From NCBI GenBank assembly GCA_022425485.1, contig JAKMFL010000051.1, forward strand, positions 1 through 64,000: a DNA stretch of 64,000 nt, written 5' to 3'. Under the pieces are notes generated by a model, which was given only the letters and a program-made list of their open reading frames with translations, searched no databases and had not been told where the DNA came from. Made by a program: the position numbers and the translations under genes. Below, piece after piece: positions 44,458-56,688 of the stretch (position 1 is its first letter; each line of letters starts with the position of its first letter). The stretch is from Alphaproteobacteria bacterium (GTDB lineage Bacteria; Pseudomonadota; Alphaproteobacteria; Puniceispirillales; Puniceispirillaceae).

Positions 44458-45156
44458 TTATGAAAGCGTGACCTTTAGCTCACCGATATTCTCAACCCCG
44501 CCTTCCAGCACGTCACCTGCAGTTACAGCGCCCACGCCAGCAGGGGTGCCCGTCATAATTAGGTCGCCTGCTTTTAGCGTTACGGACTGGCTACAAAAAG
44601 CAATGATATCACGCACATTCCAGATCATGTCGCTTAAATCTGCCTGCTGGCGCATTTCCCCATTTACCCGCAGCCAAATCTGGCCATTATCGAGTGTTTT
44701 CTGGCTGTCAGGCAGAGCTGATAAAGGCTGTAAACTCGTCATGGGAGCAGAATTATCAAACGCTTTTCCCCAGCACCAAGGACGGCCTTTTTCCCGATGC
44801 GCAATTTGTTGATCACGGCGCGTGAAATCAATGCCAACACCGGCACCCCATATGTGTTCCATCGCTTGTTCCGCAGGAATATTTGCGCCTTCCTTGCCTA
44901 TCGCAATAACCATTTCAATTTCATGATGCAGATCATTAGTTATCGGTGGATAAGGGATAGTAGCACCATTTTCAGCAATAGCATCTGCTGGCTTAGTAAA
45001 GAAAAAAGGCGGCTCTTTTTCGCTAAAGCCCATCTCCTTGGCATGCTCACCATAATTCCGTCCAACACAAAAAATGCGCCGAACAGGAAACTGATCTCCA
45101 GAACCCGCAACAGGAACAGAAGCTTGAGGATGTGGTGCAATTACATAATTTGACAT
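44458..45156 (-). CDS. Fumarylacetoacetate-hydrolase-family enzyme (fumarylpyruvate hydrolase/FAHD1-like)
   Basis: 232 residues, the short form of the family. FCVGRNYGEHAKEMG, metal ligands in DLHHEIEMVIAIG and GVGIDFTRRD, and GDLIMTGTPAGVGAV are visible. Short FAH proteins cleave fumarylpyruvate or acylpyruvates, or decarboxylate oxaloacetate; the neighbours do not choose between these. Head of the run with the MBL-fold and DMT genes. Confidence 0.85.
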   Translation of the reverse strand: MSNYVIAPHPQASVPVAGSGDQFPVRRIFCVGRNYGEHAKEMGFSEKEPPFFFTKPADAIAENGATIPYPPITNDLHHEIEMVIAIGKEGANIPAEQAMEHIWGAGVGIDFTRRDQQIAHREKGRPWCWGKAFDNSAPMTSLQPLSALPDSQKTLDNGQIWLRVNGEMRQQADLSDMIWNVRDIIAFCSQSVTLKAGDLIMTGTPAGVGAVTAGDVLEGGVENIGELKVTLS

Positions 45157-45315
45157 GATATACCCTTATCTTTTTTCTTCGACATAGTGAGAGTGACAGC
45201 CCAAAAACCTTTAAATATAAAGGCTAGGATTTGAGCTGGAAAATGAATAAAACCCCTCTTCTATGAACCATAAAAACAAGCTAGCCAACAACTAAATTTT
45301 TTACCCGAAAGCTGG

Positions 45316-46299
45316 TTAGCTGGTTTTAGAAGAAGCCTCGTTGATAGCTTGTTCTGAAATGCGGGCGGCTGATAACGCTACCAATAACCCAGCGGCGACA
45401 ATCAGGCCCATACCTATAAATTCGCCTGTCCTGAAAATATTACCCCATAACAACCAACCAATGATACCAGCTGAAATAAGATAGCTATATTCAAAAATGC
45501 TCATATAACTGGTTTCCGCCATCTGATAGGCTTTTGTGATCATCAAAATACCTAATACAGACAAACCGGTCATCACCGCTACCCAGAAGCAAATTTCTGG
45601 GCCGGGCCAAACCAGCCCCCGCAATAAAAAGGCAGCCTTTCCAGCAGCTGAAACATCCCCTAAATCAAGCGCCAATGCCCATAAAAATCCGATAAGTCCG
45701 ATCATCCCAAAATAGGCCATCGAGAGCGTATAGGGACTTTCCTGTGCACAATAGCGACGGGTCGTGAGGCTTGCGGCGGCATAAAAGGCGCCAGCCAGAA
45801 CAGGCAGAAGTTGAATAAGACTGAACGCTTGCATGTCTGGGCGCAAAATTAGCCAAACCCCAAAACTGCCAAGCGCCACGGCAAGGCTCCGCCGCCAACC
45901 AGGTCTTATCTTGAAAATAATAACTGAAAATAAAAGCACAAAAACAGGCGAGGTAAATAAACCGGCACCTGCTAGGGCTACTGGCAGGAAAGAAAGCACC
46001 GAAAAAAACAGGGCCATAGATAGGGACAAAAATAGCGCACGCCACAAAACAGGCCCCCAGCGCATTGGCCTCAAGCTGAAGGAAATAAAGTTACGCAAAA
46101 ACAGAAATACGGCAATGGACATCGCCGAACGCAGGAAATGATATTGCCCAAGCCCAATATCTTCAGAGACAAGCCTTACCAGATTATCGGACAATCCCAT
46201 AATGGATATCCCGCCAGTTAGCAGGCATGCTGCCAGCAAGGGCAGCGGCATTTTATCAAAAAATACCCTAATAGAGGATAAAAAAGGCGTTACGTTCAT
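45316..46299 (-). CDS. EamA/DMT-superfamily permease
   Basis: 327 residues with ten membrane segments in two repeats and a polar tail (AARISEQAINEASSKTS). First repeat contains LRSAMSIAVFLFLRN and ends with SFGVWLILRPDMQAF. Substrate unknown. Distinct in sequence from the other four DMT permeases of this window. 159-bp spacer to the FAH gene holds no supported gene. Confidence 0.85.
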   Translation of the reverse strand: MNVTPFLSSIRVFFDKMPLPLLAACLLTGGISIMGLSDNLVRLVSEDIGLGQYHFLRSAMSIAVFLFLRNFISFSLRPMRWGPVLWRALFLSLSMALFFSVLSFLPVALAGAGLFTSPVFVLLFSVIIFKIRPGWRRSLAVALGSFGVWLILRPDMQAFSLIQLLPVLAGAFYAAASLTTRRYCAQESPYTLSMAYFGMIGLIGFLWALALDLGDVSAAGKAAFLLRGLVWPGPEICFWVAVMTGLSVLGILMITKAYQMAETSYMSIFEYSYLISAGIIGWLLWGNIFRTGEFIGMGLIVAAGLLVALSAARISEQAINEASSKTS

Positions 46300-46348
46300 G
46301 ATTTCTGTTCTATACCCCAGTTAACCCAGACAGGGAAGAGGGATATGC

Positions 46349-46894
46349 CTAGCTACCGCCGCCAGCATAAGGAGCAGAAACCGCTGTAGTCATCCAAATA
46401 AACTGGCCTTGCTGCGCGCTTTCATCTTGGCTATCTGCCTTAACGTCCGTGTCAGGTGCAAGCGACGCTGGCAGGGGGCGCAAAGACCAAACATAACCAT
46501 AAGCACCGCCATCAGTTGCGCGAATAGTGATAACAAAACGCGCTTCTGTGTCGCTAAGCTTGCGGTCATTTATCACATAGTCCTGCAAGCCAATAAGCGG
46601 CGCATAGGCCGGCAGATCAAAAAGCTGGGAAAAGCGGCTAATAGGCCCTGTCATCTTGCGGTTATCTGGATGGGCAAAGCGCCAGACTTGTTCAATACCA
46701 GCCCGTCTGTCTGTGCCAGCAGCTTGCAGGCCAAGCAGCTGGATTTCTACAACCTCTTCTGGTGAAAGCACGCTTGAAGGTTCAATAAAATCAGAAGAAG
46801 CAGGGGCGCTGTTGGCATATGCAGGCACAGCCTCCTGAACAGAAGCAAGCCCAAAGGCAATCATAGCACAAAATATATGCAGGCTTTTCATCAT
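46349..46894 (-). CDS. DUF4864-like secreted protein
   Basis: 181 residues. N-terminal signal peptide (about 1-28, ending VPAYANSA). The mature part has LSPEEVVEIQLLGLQ, then GIEQVWRFAHPDNRKMTGPISRF, then an immunoglobulin-like or cystatin-like beta sheet (ARFVITIRATDGGAYGYVWSLR). This matches DUF4864-like proteins of cyanobacteria, plants and alphaproteobacteria, which have no known activity. C-terminal acidic linker DTDVKADSQDES. Probably periplasmic. Confidence 0.7.
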   Translation of the reverse strand: MMKSLHIFCAMIAFGLASVQEAVPAYANSAPASSDFIEPSSVLSPEEVVEIQLLGLQAAGTDRRAGIEQVWRFAHPDNRKMTGPISRFSQLFDLPAYAPLIGLQDYVINDRKLSDTEARFVITIRATDGGAYGYVWSLRPLPASLAPDTDVKADSQDESAQQGQFIWMTTAVSAPYAGGGS

Positions 46895-46974
46895 AAACTA
46901 GATACGCAACCGCCTAGGTTTTAGATGAATAAGGCCATTTAGATAAATAAAGTAGGCTTTGAAATAGCTAAATT

Positions 46975-47649
46975 TTATAGATGCTGGGCTAAAGCGCGCA
47001 AATCTGAAACAATATGATCTGGCGCATTCGGCAAGCGTTCGACTGGCATCTGGGCGCGATTAGCCCAAACGGTTTGAAACCCAAACTGCCCAGCAGCGCA
47101 AGCATCCCAGCCATTTGATGAAACAAACAAAATTTCCTCAGGCTTCGCCTGATAGCGGTCAAGCCCAAGCTGATAAACTTGTGGCGCAGGTTTAAAAATA
47201 CCAACATCTTCAACCGATAACAGCGCATCTAACTTGTCCATCAGACCCGCAGCCCTAAAGGCAGTTTCCAGCATATCATGGTTACCATTTGATAAGACTG
47301 CCGCTGGCAAGCCTTTAGTCGCAACAGCATCTAGAGCCATTACCGCATCTTCATACGCAGCGAGCTCACGATAAAGCTTCAGCAATGCATCCCGCATTTC
47401 TGCATTAGACAAGGAGAGCGCCTCCATCGCATAATCCAGCGCATCTGACGTTATTTCCCAAAAGGGTTTGTAGCTGCCACTAAGGGAGCGCAGCCATGTA
47501 TAATTCAACTGGCGGGTGCGCCAAATAGAAGCCAATTCTGGCCAGCAGCTTTGCAATTCTGGAAATTTGCCAGAACTGGCTAATTGTGCGGCCGCCGCAT
47601 CTACATTTAACAAGGTGCCATAGGCATCAAAAAGAACAGCTTTAATCAT
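46975..47649 (-). CDS. Haloacid dehalogenase, type II (L-2-haloacid dehalogenase-like)
   Basis: 224 residues of the HAD superfamily. Nucleophile Asp8 in VLFDAYGTLLN, an Arg/Tyr substrate pocket (TRQLNYTWLRSLSG), Ser/Asn block LSNGNHDML, Lys in VGIFKPAPQVYQ, and FVSSNGWDACAAG with the second Ser/Asn/Asp set. This order is that of L-2-haloacid dehalogenases (cleavage of L-2-chloro or fluoro acids to D-2-hydroxy acids). Start overlaps the upstream permease stop by eight bases. Confidence 0.85.
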   Translation of the reverse strand: MIKAVLFDAYGTLLNVDAAAAQLASSGKFPELQSCWPELASIWRTRQLNYTWLRSLSGSYKPFWEITSDALDYAMEALSLSNAEMRDALLKLYRELAAYEDAVMALDAVATKGLPAAVLSNGNHDMLETAFRAAGLMDKLDALLSVEDVGIFKPAPQVYQLGLDRYQAKPEEILFVSSNGWDACAAGQFGFQTVWANRAQMPVERLPNAPDHIVSDLRALAQHL

Positions 47650-48556
47650 TTATCTTCCTCAATTTAATGCCCGCGCGTCTGGTGACATACAGGCTTAGCA
47701 AAATAATGAGCATCGCCAGAAACGTCATGAGCGTAATCTGCTCATCCAAGAAAAAGAACCCTATCAGTACCGCAACAATCGGAATCAGATAGCCAACATT
47801 TGCCACAAATCCTGCACCTGCCCGCTCTATCAGAACATAACGTAGCGAAAATGCAAAGGCTGTGGATATAATGGCAAGCCATAATAACGCCCCCCACACT
47901 TCTAGCGACCAGCTTTGCGGGGTCGGCGCTTCCAGCCAAAAAGCAGCTGGTACAGCGATACATGAAGAGAGCGCTAGACTACTAGCTGCCAATTGGACAG
48001 GGGTTAAAAGCTTGACGCCCCGCACCATCAAATTTCCAGCCGCATAACAGCCAAAGGCAACGACCAAGGCGAATTGACCAAGTAGCGAGCCCGTGCCGAG
48101 CTTTTCAATCCCATCCTGCATTAACAGGATAATGCCAACTAACCCTAGCAGAACACCAACTAGCCTACCTTTTGTCATCAATTCATCGCGGGTAATAAAA
48201 TGGGCACCAAGAACGGTTACAAGCGGACCCGCTCCGTTTAGAAGACCCGCAACCGCACTATCAACCGTTTGTTCAGCCCAAGAGATTAAAAAGAAAGGCA
48301 GAAGCGTGCCCACAAAACCAATAGCCAGCAGGCGGCGATAAGGCAGACGCGCATAATCTATTTTCAGCCCCCCTGAAAGCACGAGGAAAATAAATAAGAC
48401 TATGAACCCGATTAGCGTGCGCACGGCAACAAGGCTAAATGGCCCGGTACTATCTACCGCTATTTTTATGGCGCCAAAGGCAGAACCCCAAATAACCGAC
48501 AAAACAAGTAGAATCAGAAAATCCAGCGGCTTTGGACGGATAAAATCATGGCTCAT
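47642..48556 (-). CDS. EamA/DMT-superfamily permease
   Basis: 304 residues, two EamA repeats, ten membrane segments and a basic tail (RRAGIKLRKIND). First repeat includes FSLVAVRTLIGFIVLF and GLLNGAGPLVTVLGAHF; the second AASSLALSSCIAVPAAF. The stop overlaps the start of the haloacid dehalogenase (ATGATTAA). This overlap suggests the permease handles the dehalogenase's substrate or product (inference). Confidence 0.85.
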   Translation of the reverse strand: MSHDFIRPKPLDFLILLVLSVIWGSAFGAIKIAVDSTGPFSLVAVRTLIGFIVLFIFLVLSGGLKIDYARLPYRRLLAIGFVGTLLPFFLISWAEQTVDSAVAGLLNGAGPLVTVLGAHFITRDELMTKGRLVGVLLGLVGIILLMQDGIEKLGTGSLLGQFALVVAFGCYAAGNLMVRGVKLLTPVQLAASSLALSSCIAVPAAFWLEAPTPQSWSLEVWGALLWLAIISTAFAFSLRYVLIERAGAGFVANVGYLIPIVAVLIGFFFLDEQITLMTFLAMLIILLSLYVTRRAGIKLRKIND

Positions 48557-48602
48557 AAATCAGCCTTTCAGGGGTGCTAAAATGCTGCAAAGCACTAAAG
48601 CG

Positions 48603-49487
48603 TTAAAGAAGAGTAGTGCTCGCCACTACCAATAATGCACCAAGCCAAGCGCCCCATGCAGGGCATCGCCCAGTTTTATACCAGATAAAAGGTAATATCA
48701 TCACAGGGCTAGTAGCAGACAAAATAGTGACCTCTGCAACATTGCCTGTTTCTAGGGCTTTTAAAAGTAAAAATACACCAAAGCTAAGGCCAAAAAAACC
48801 ATTAGCAAGAATCAATAAAGACAGCTTTATATCTGGCATCAAGGCATGCTCAGACTTACGCCTGTCAAATGGCCATGTTAGCCAGAATACCAGCCCCGCG
48901 ATGGTAACCCGCACCAACCCAACAAACATCGGATCGCCGCCAGCAGACATCACTGGACGCAGTAACAAAACCCCAATAGCCTGACCAAAGGCAGCAAGAC
49001 ATCCCGCTGCTATCCCTATCCAAAGCGGCGGCGTTATGGCTTCCCAAATATGCAGAAGATCGCGTCTTTTGCCATAAATAATGGCAAAACAAATGCCGAC
49101 AAATCCAACCAGAATGGCTAATATTTGAAGACCAGACAGAATTTCATCCAGAAACAACCAGCCTAAAATGGCGGCTATCGGTGCGTTAGCAGCGAATAAA
49201 ATTGCGGTACGTCTGGGGCCCAAGCGGCGCATTGCCACAAATAAAAAATAATCCCCCAATACGACCCCGACAATGCTGGACAGGAACACCGGCAACCAGA
49301 AGGCGGGAGGCATCGCAAAATTGCCGCCTGTTAGCGCTGTCATAATGACCAGCAAAATAGCGGCGGCCAGCATGCGCAGACGATTAAAATGCAAGGAGCC
49401 AAAGCGCAAGGCTGCTTGATGGCTGAACAGGCTAGCCAAGGTCCAGCTGAGCGCAGCGCCTAAAGCAAAAAGATGTGCAAATGCCAT
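48603..49487 (-). CDS. EamA/DMT-superfamily permease
   Basis: 294 residues, ten membrane segments in two EamA repeats (FLSSIVGVVLGDYFLFVAMR in the first, GNVAEVTILSATSPVMILP in the second). The ATG overlaps the metZ stop by one base (TAATG), so the two are translationally coupled. This raises the possibility of methionine- or homocysteine-related transport. Substrate otherwise unknown. Confidence 0.85.
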   Translation of the reverse strand: MAFAHLFALGAALSWTLASLFSHQAALRFGSLHFNRLRMLAAAILLVIMTALTGGNFAMPPAFWLPVFLSSIVGVVLGDYFLFVAMRRLGPRRTAILFAANAPIAAILGWLFLDEILSGLQILAILVGFVGICFAIIYGKRRDLLHIWEAITPPLWIGIAAGCLAAFGQAIGVLLLRPVMSAGGDPMFVGLVRVTIAGLVFWLTWPFDRRKSEHALMPDIKLSLLILANGFFGLSFGVFLLLKALETGNVAEVTILSATSPVMILPFIWYKTGRCPAWGAWLGALLVVASTTLL

Positions 49488-50695
49488 TAATCGCCCGCTA
49501 TCTTATCTAGGACTATCTGATCTAGCGCTTGGCAGAGATCGCGCCATAAATCACCTTGATGTTCTAGCCCAACAGACAGCCTTATATGGCTCTCGCTAAT
49601 CGATAGGGCTGCACGTTCACTATCACTAAGGTTCGCGTGGGTGGTGCTGGCGGGGTGACAGGCTAGTGTTTTCGCATCCCCTAGATTATTGGAAATATCG
49701 ATAAGCTTCAGACTATTTAGAACTGTGAAGGCCGCCTTCCTGCCGCCCCTTACTTTCATAGAGATAATCGAGCCAAAACCAGACATCTGGGCTATGGCCA
49801 GCGCATGTTGTGGATGGCTTTTATGCCCCGGATACTGCAAAGAATCTATAGCGCTATGATCTGCCAGCTTTTCAGCTAACTGCCCAGCAGTGACCGACAT
49901 GGCGGTGACGCGCAAGCGTAAGGTTTCCAGCGATTTTACCAGCACCCAAGCATTGAATGCGCTCATTGAGGCGCCTGTTTGCCGATAAAAAGGCTGAAAC
50001 ACCTCTTCAATGAAGGTTTTATCTGCCAAGACGGCACCGCCTAATAGCCGGCCTTGCCCATCTAAATGTTTGGTAGTGGAATAGGTAACGATATCTGCGC
50101 CTAGTTCCAGAGGCGACTGATAAATGGGCGTCGCAAAAACATTATCGACAATCACCTTTGCCCCAGCTTTATGCGCCAACGCTGATACCGCCGCAATATC
50201 TACGAGTTGTAAAACTGGGTTAGAAGGGCTTTCCATAAATACAAGCTTTGCTGGCTTTGCTAATGCGGCTTGCCATGCCGTAATATCGGTGCCATCCACC
50301 AGCTCAGTCTGGATCCCCCAGCGCGGCAATATTTTCGTCAAAATAGCATGGCAGGCGCCAAATAATGCCTGACTGGCTACAACCCTGTCGCCAACCTCTA
50401 GCTGGCAAGCCATTGAGGCAAAAATAGCTGCCATACCAGTTGCGCAAACACGGCAAGCCTCTGCGCCCTCTATAGCGGCAAGCCTTTCTTCTGCCATTTG
50501 CAAAGTTGGATTGCCATAGCGCGAATAGATAAAATTATCTGCTTCTCCTTTAAACGCTGCGGCAGCTTGCTCGGCACTGTCATAAACATAGCCTGAGTTC
50601 AAAAACAACGCTTCTGAAGTTTCCCGATTTTCTGTTCGTGCAAGACCTGCTCTCACCTGTTTTGTATCGCTGTGCCAGTCCTTAGGAGATGTCAT
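49487..50695 (-). CDS. metZ: O-succinylhomoserine sulfhydrylase
   Basis: 402-residue cystathionine-gamma-synthase-family PLP enzyme. Makes homocysteine from O-succinylhomoserine (or O-acetylhomoserine) and sulfide in methionine synthesis. PLP Lys209 lies in TYSTTKHLDGQGRLLGG, Tyr/Arg phosphate contacts in YSRYGNPT, Asp in VIVDNVFATP and the substrate Arg in ISESHIRLSVGLEH. The DGQGR after the Lys is typical of MetZ. The 125-bp spacer upstream was read for a SAM-II riboswitch without success. Coupled to the downstream DMT permease. Confidence 0.9.
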   Translation of the reverse strand: MTSPKDWHSDTKQVRAGLARTENRETSEALFLNSGYVYDSAEQAAAAFKGEADNFIYSRYGNPTLQMAEERLAAIEGAEACRVCATGMAAIFASMACQLEVGDRVVASQALFGACHAILTKILPRWGIQTELVDGTDITAWQAALAKPAKLVFMESPSNPVLQLVDIAAVSALAHKAGAKVIVDNVFATPIYQSPLELGADIVTYSTTKHLDGQGRLLGGAVLADKTFIEEVFQPFYRQTGASMSAFNAWVLVKSLETLRLRVTAMSVTAGQLAEKLADHSAIDSLQYPGHKSHPQHALAIAQMSGFGSIISMKVRGGRKAAFTVLNSLKLIDISNNLGDAKTLACHPASTTHANLSDSERAALSISESHIRLSVGLEHQGDLWRDLCQALDQIVLDKIAGD

Positions 50696-50820
50696 CTATT
50701 GTCTCTTTATTTTAAGTCAGTGAAAGCCATTGCACAGGTGATAAAAATTTACGCAAAGCATAAAAGGGAATAGGGGTACGCTAACAGCTTTTTTGGTATC
50801 TGGAAGTCAGCGAGGAAACC

Positions 50821-51348
50821 TTAGCTTCGCGGTGCATGTTTTGCAAGAATACGCTGTAACGTGCGCCTATGCATCTTCAACCGTCTGGCCGTTTCAGAAA
50901 CATTGCGATCACATTGCTCAAATACACGTTGGATATGCTCCCATCTTACCCGGTCTGCACTCATCGGATCTTCAGGAGGTTGCGGCAGGTTTCCTTCTTG
51001 TTGAAGCAAGGCCTGTTCAATGGCATCCGGGTTTGCCGGTTTGGGTAAATAATCTAGTGCCCCCGCCTTTACTGCTGCCACGGCCGTAGCGATATTGCCA
51101 AAACCCGTTAGAATGACAATGCGGCAATCAGGGCGCAGGTTGCGTAAAGCGGTGACTATTTCCAGCCCATTTCCATCTTCCAGCTTTAAATCTAATACTG
51201 CAAAATCAGGCGATGTTATTTGAATTTGCTCTCGGGCTTCTTTGACACTCGCTGCTTGCATCACGGAAAAGCCACGCTGAGCCATGGCACGCGATAAGGT
51301 GCGGCGCAGCGCATTATCGTCATCCAAGATCAGAAGTTCTTTTGCCAT
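50821..51348 (-). CDS. regA: RegA/PrrA/ActR-type redox response regulator
   Basis: 175 residues. Receiver domain with Asp9/Asp10 (LILDDDN), phospho-acceptor Asp53 (AVLDLKLEDG), Thr81 and Lys103 (YLPKP). A proline linker (QPPEDP) follows, then a Fis-type HTH ending RNVSETARRLKMHRRTLQRI, a region nearly invariant in RegA/ActR proteins. Global regulator of redox, carbon and energy genes in alphaproteobacteria when phosphorylated by RegB. Downstream of regB on the same strand with a 154-bp gap. Confidence 0.93.
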   Translation of the reverse strand: MAKELLILDDDNALRRTLSRAMAQRGFSVMQAASVKEAREQIQITSPDFAVLDLKLEDGNGLEIVTALRNLRPDCRIVILTGFGNIATAVAAVKAGALDYLPKPANPDAIEQALLQQEGNLPQPPEDPMSADRVRWEHIQRVFEQCDRNVSETARRLKMHRRTLQRILAKHAPRS

Positions 51349-51474
51349 GCTGTTATTTGCACCTAGTTTGGATGGGCCAAATTAAAAATATAAAAGATAC
51401 GCTCAGAACAGCATCTCTTTATTTTAAATGGGGCATTATTCAAAAATTGCCAGACTATCGCAGGATGATTGCCC

Positions 51475-51510
51475 AGAAATGGTTTTATACCCGGAAATGA
51501 TTTTATAAAA
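51475..51510. repeat. 18-bp tandem duplication at the regB 3' end
   Basis: AGAAATGGTTTTATACCC is followed by GGAAATGATTTTATAAAA. The second copy covers the last codons and stop of regB. Confidence 0.82.
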
Positions 51511-52833
51511 TAGAGCCTTGGGACATATGTATGGAAATTTGTGCCCCGCCACCAGCAGGTGCATTCACAATTTCCACCTCACCCTCTAGCGCCTCAATAA
51601 GCGTTATCGCCAGAAACAAGCCAAGCCCCTTATGCCCTTCCCGCCCCTCACGGCTGCTATTCCAAGGCTGACCAACGCGCGACAACACAAGCGGGGTAAA
51701 ACCCGGGCCATCATCACAAATCTCTATAACAATAGCTTTTTGTGACCAACTAGTTGTGAAGGTGATTTGTTTAACAGCAAAGTCATTGGCATTATCAAGC
51801 AGAATTTCTAGCGCGTATTTCAAATCCGGGATCGGCTTGGCCATCGGCTCTGGACTATCATCGAGCGGCCCCGCTTTAAAGCGCACGCGGCTACCAAGCT
51901 CAGCTAATTTAGGGTCTAGAAGCGCCTGTATCATCTGGCTTACCGGCAAGGCTACATCACGAGCGGGCTGGTCTGTTTGCGCATCCTTATCCAATTCACT
52001 AAGGATGGTACGGCAGCGCTCAACCTCATCATTCAACAGGCTAACATCCTGCAACACCTCATCATTACTATCAATTTTCCCTCGTAAAGAGGCTTTCATA
52101 TCGTGACTAATAACAGCAATAGTGTTTAGCGGGGAGCCAAGCTTATGTGCGGCAGCCGCCGCCAAACTGCCCAATACGGTCGCGCGCCTATCGCGTTCTA
52201 GCAGCAACTGCATTGCGGCCAATGCTGCATTTGCCTGACGAGCTTTATCCGCCAGATACCAGACATAAAATCCTATAAAGACACAAGAGACGAGTAGGGC
52301 GGTAAACAGGCCACTTAAATATAAAGCAGGAAGCGCAAAATCAACTTCGGAAAAAGGTAGGGGAAGATAAAAATGCGTGACCATAATCGCGCAAAAACCC
52401 ACCAGCAGGACCAAATAAACCGTTGCCCTAAAATCTAGCAAGGCAGCAGAAACGACAACAGGGGCTAGCAATAACATCGCGAAAGGATTAGCCATCCCGC
52501 CGGTTAGATATAACAGCCCCGACAGCTGCAATACATCAAAAGAAAGCGCTATTAGTAATTCTGGCCGGCTTGTCACGGTTTGATAGCGGCTACGCCAGTT
52601 CTGCCACAAATTTACCGCTGCCCCTACAGCGACCAAGCCAAAAGCACTGGTAAACGCCCCTTCATAGCCAAAACCAAACGCGACAATGACCAGCGCAATC
52701 GTTTGCCCTGCAAGCGCCAGCCAGCGAATCGCAATGACCGCTTTTGTGTCAATCACGGAATGCTGATTTATCGAAGAACTTTGGGTTTGCCGCTGCGAGA
52801 TGGCGGTGCGGAATTTAGCGCCTAACCCGGTCA

Positions 52834-52834
<1 letters not shown>
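51503..52834 (-). CDS. regB: RegB/PrrB/ActS-type redox-sensing histidine kinase
   Basis: 443 residues with six hydrophobic N-terminal segments. The quinone-binding motif GGMANPF (112-118) is exact. The phospho-accepting His230 lies in AHKLGSPLNTI, where the family usual is AHELGTPL. Redox-active Cys274 is in VERCRTIL. Then come N (ILLDNANDFA), G1 (CDDGPGFTP) and G2 (GHKGLGLFLAI) boxes of the kinase domain. Senses ubiquinone redox state and controls RegA. Its ATG overlaps the gyrB stop by one base (TGATG); family neighbours such as senC and ahcY are not seen here. Confidence 0.93.
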
Positions 52835-56389
<3,555 letters not shown>

Positions 56390-56393
<4 letters not shown>

Positions 56394-56419
56394 TATTTCC
56401 AGTTGCGCTATTTCCGGCT
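56390..56419. repeat. 15-bp tandem duplication at the recF start
   Basis: GCACTATTTCCAGTT and GCGCTATTTCCGGCT lie back to back and cover the probable GTG start and the codons before it; three mismatches. Confidence 0.7.
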
Positions 56420-56584
56420 GTTTGCTTGCACCTTTTGATGCAGGATAGCTAACAACATTGCTTGCCACATCACCTGATCGCAAATTTTGGTTATCAAGAG
56501 CTTCCAGTTTCACTTACCTATCCCTGTATCAGGGGTTTTATATGGAATTACATAATTGCCATATTCAATTTAGGTTACGACCAA

Positions 56585-56644
56585 GATTTCAGTTTGCCCA
56601 ATTTCAGTTTGCCCAGTTTCAATTTACACAATTTCAGTTTGGCA
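56585..56644. repeat. 15-bp tandem repeat, four copies, between dnaN and recF
   Basis: Units GATTTCAGTTTGCCC, AATTTCAGTTTGCCC, AGTTTCAATTTACAC and AATTTCAGTTTGGCA. They lie in the recF/dnaN spacer. Spacer-free, so not CRISPR. On the plus strand they would encode an FQFAQ periodic peptide, with no sign of a real gene. Confidence 0.92.
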
Positions 56645-56688
56645 TCATTCCAGACCTAATCCCGGACTATCAAACACGCCCCGAAATA

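Noticed and set aside
50696-50820. SAM-II type riboswitch expected upstream of metZ in alphaproteobacteria
   Set aside because: The leader was read on the minus strand; the conserved pseudoknot blocks of SAM-II and a Shine-Dalgarno-sequestering stem were not found.
56585-56644. CRISPR-like array
   Set aside because: The 15-bp units abut with no spacers, and only four degenerate copies exist; no cas genes nearby.
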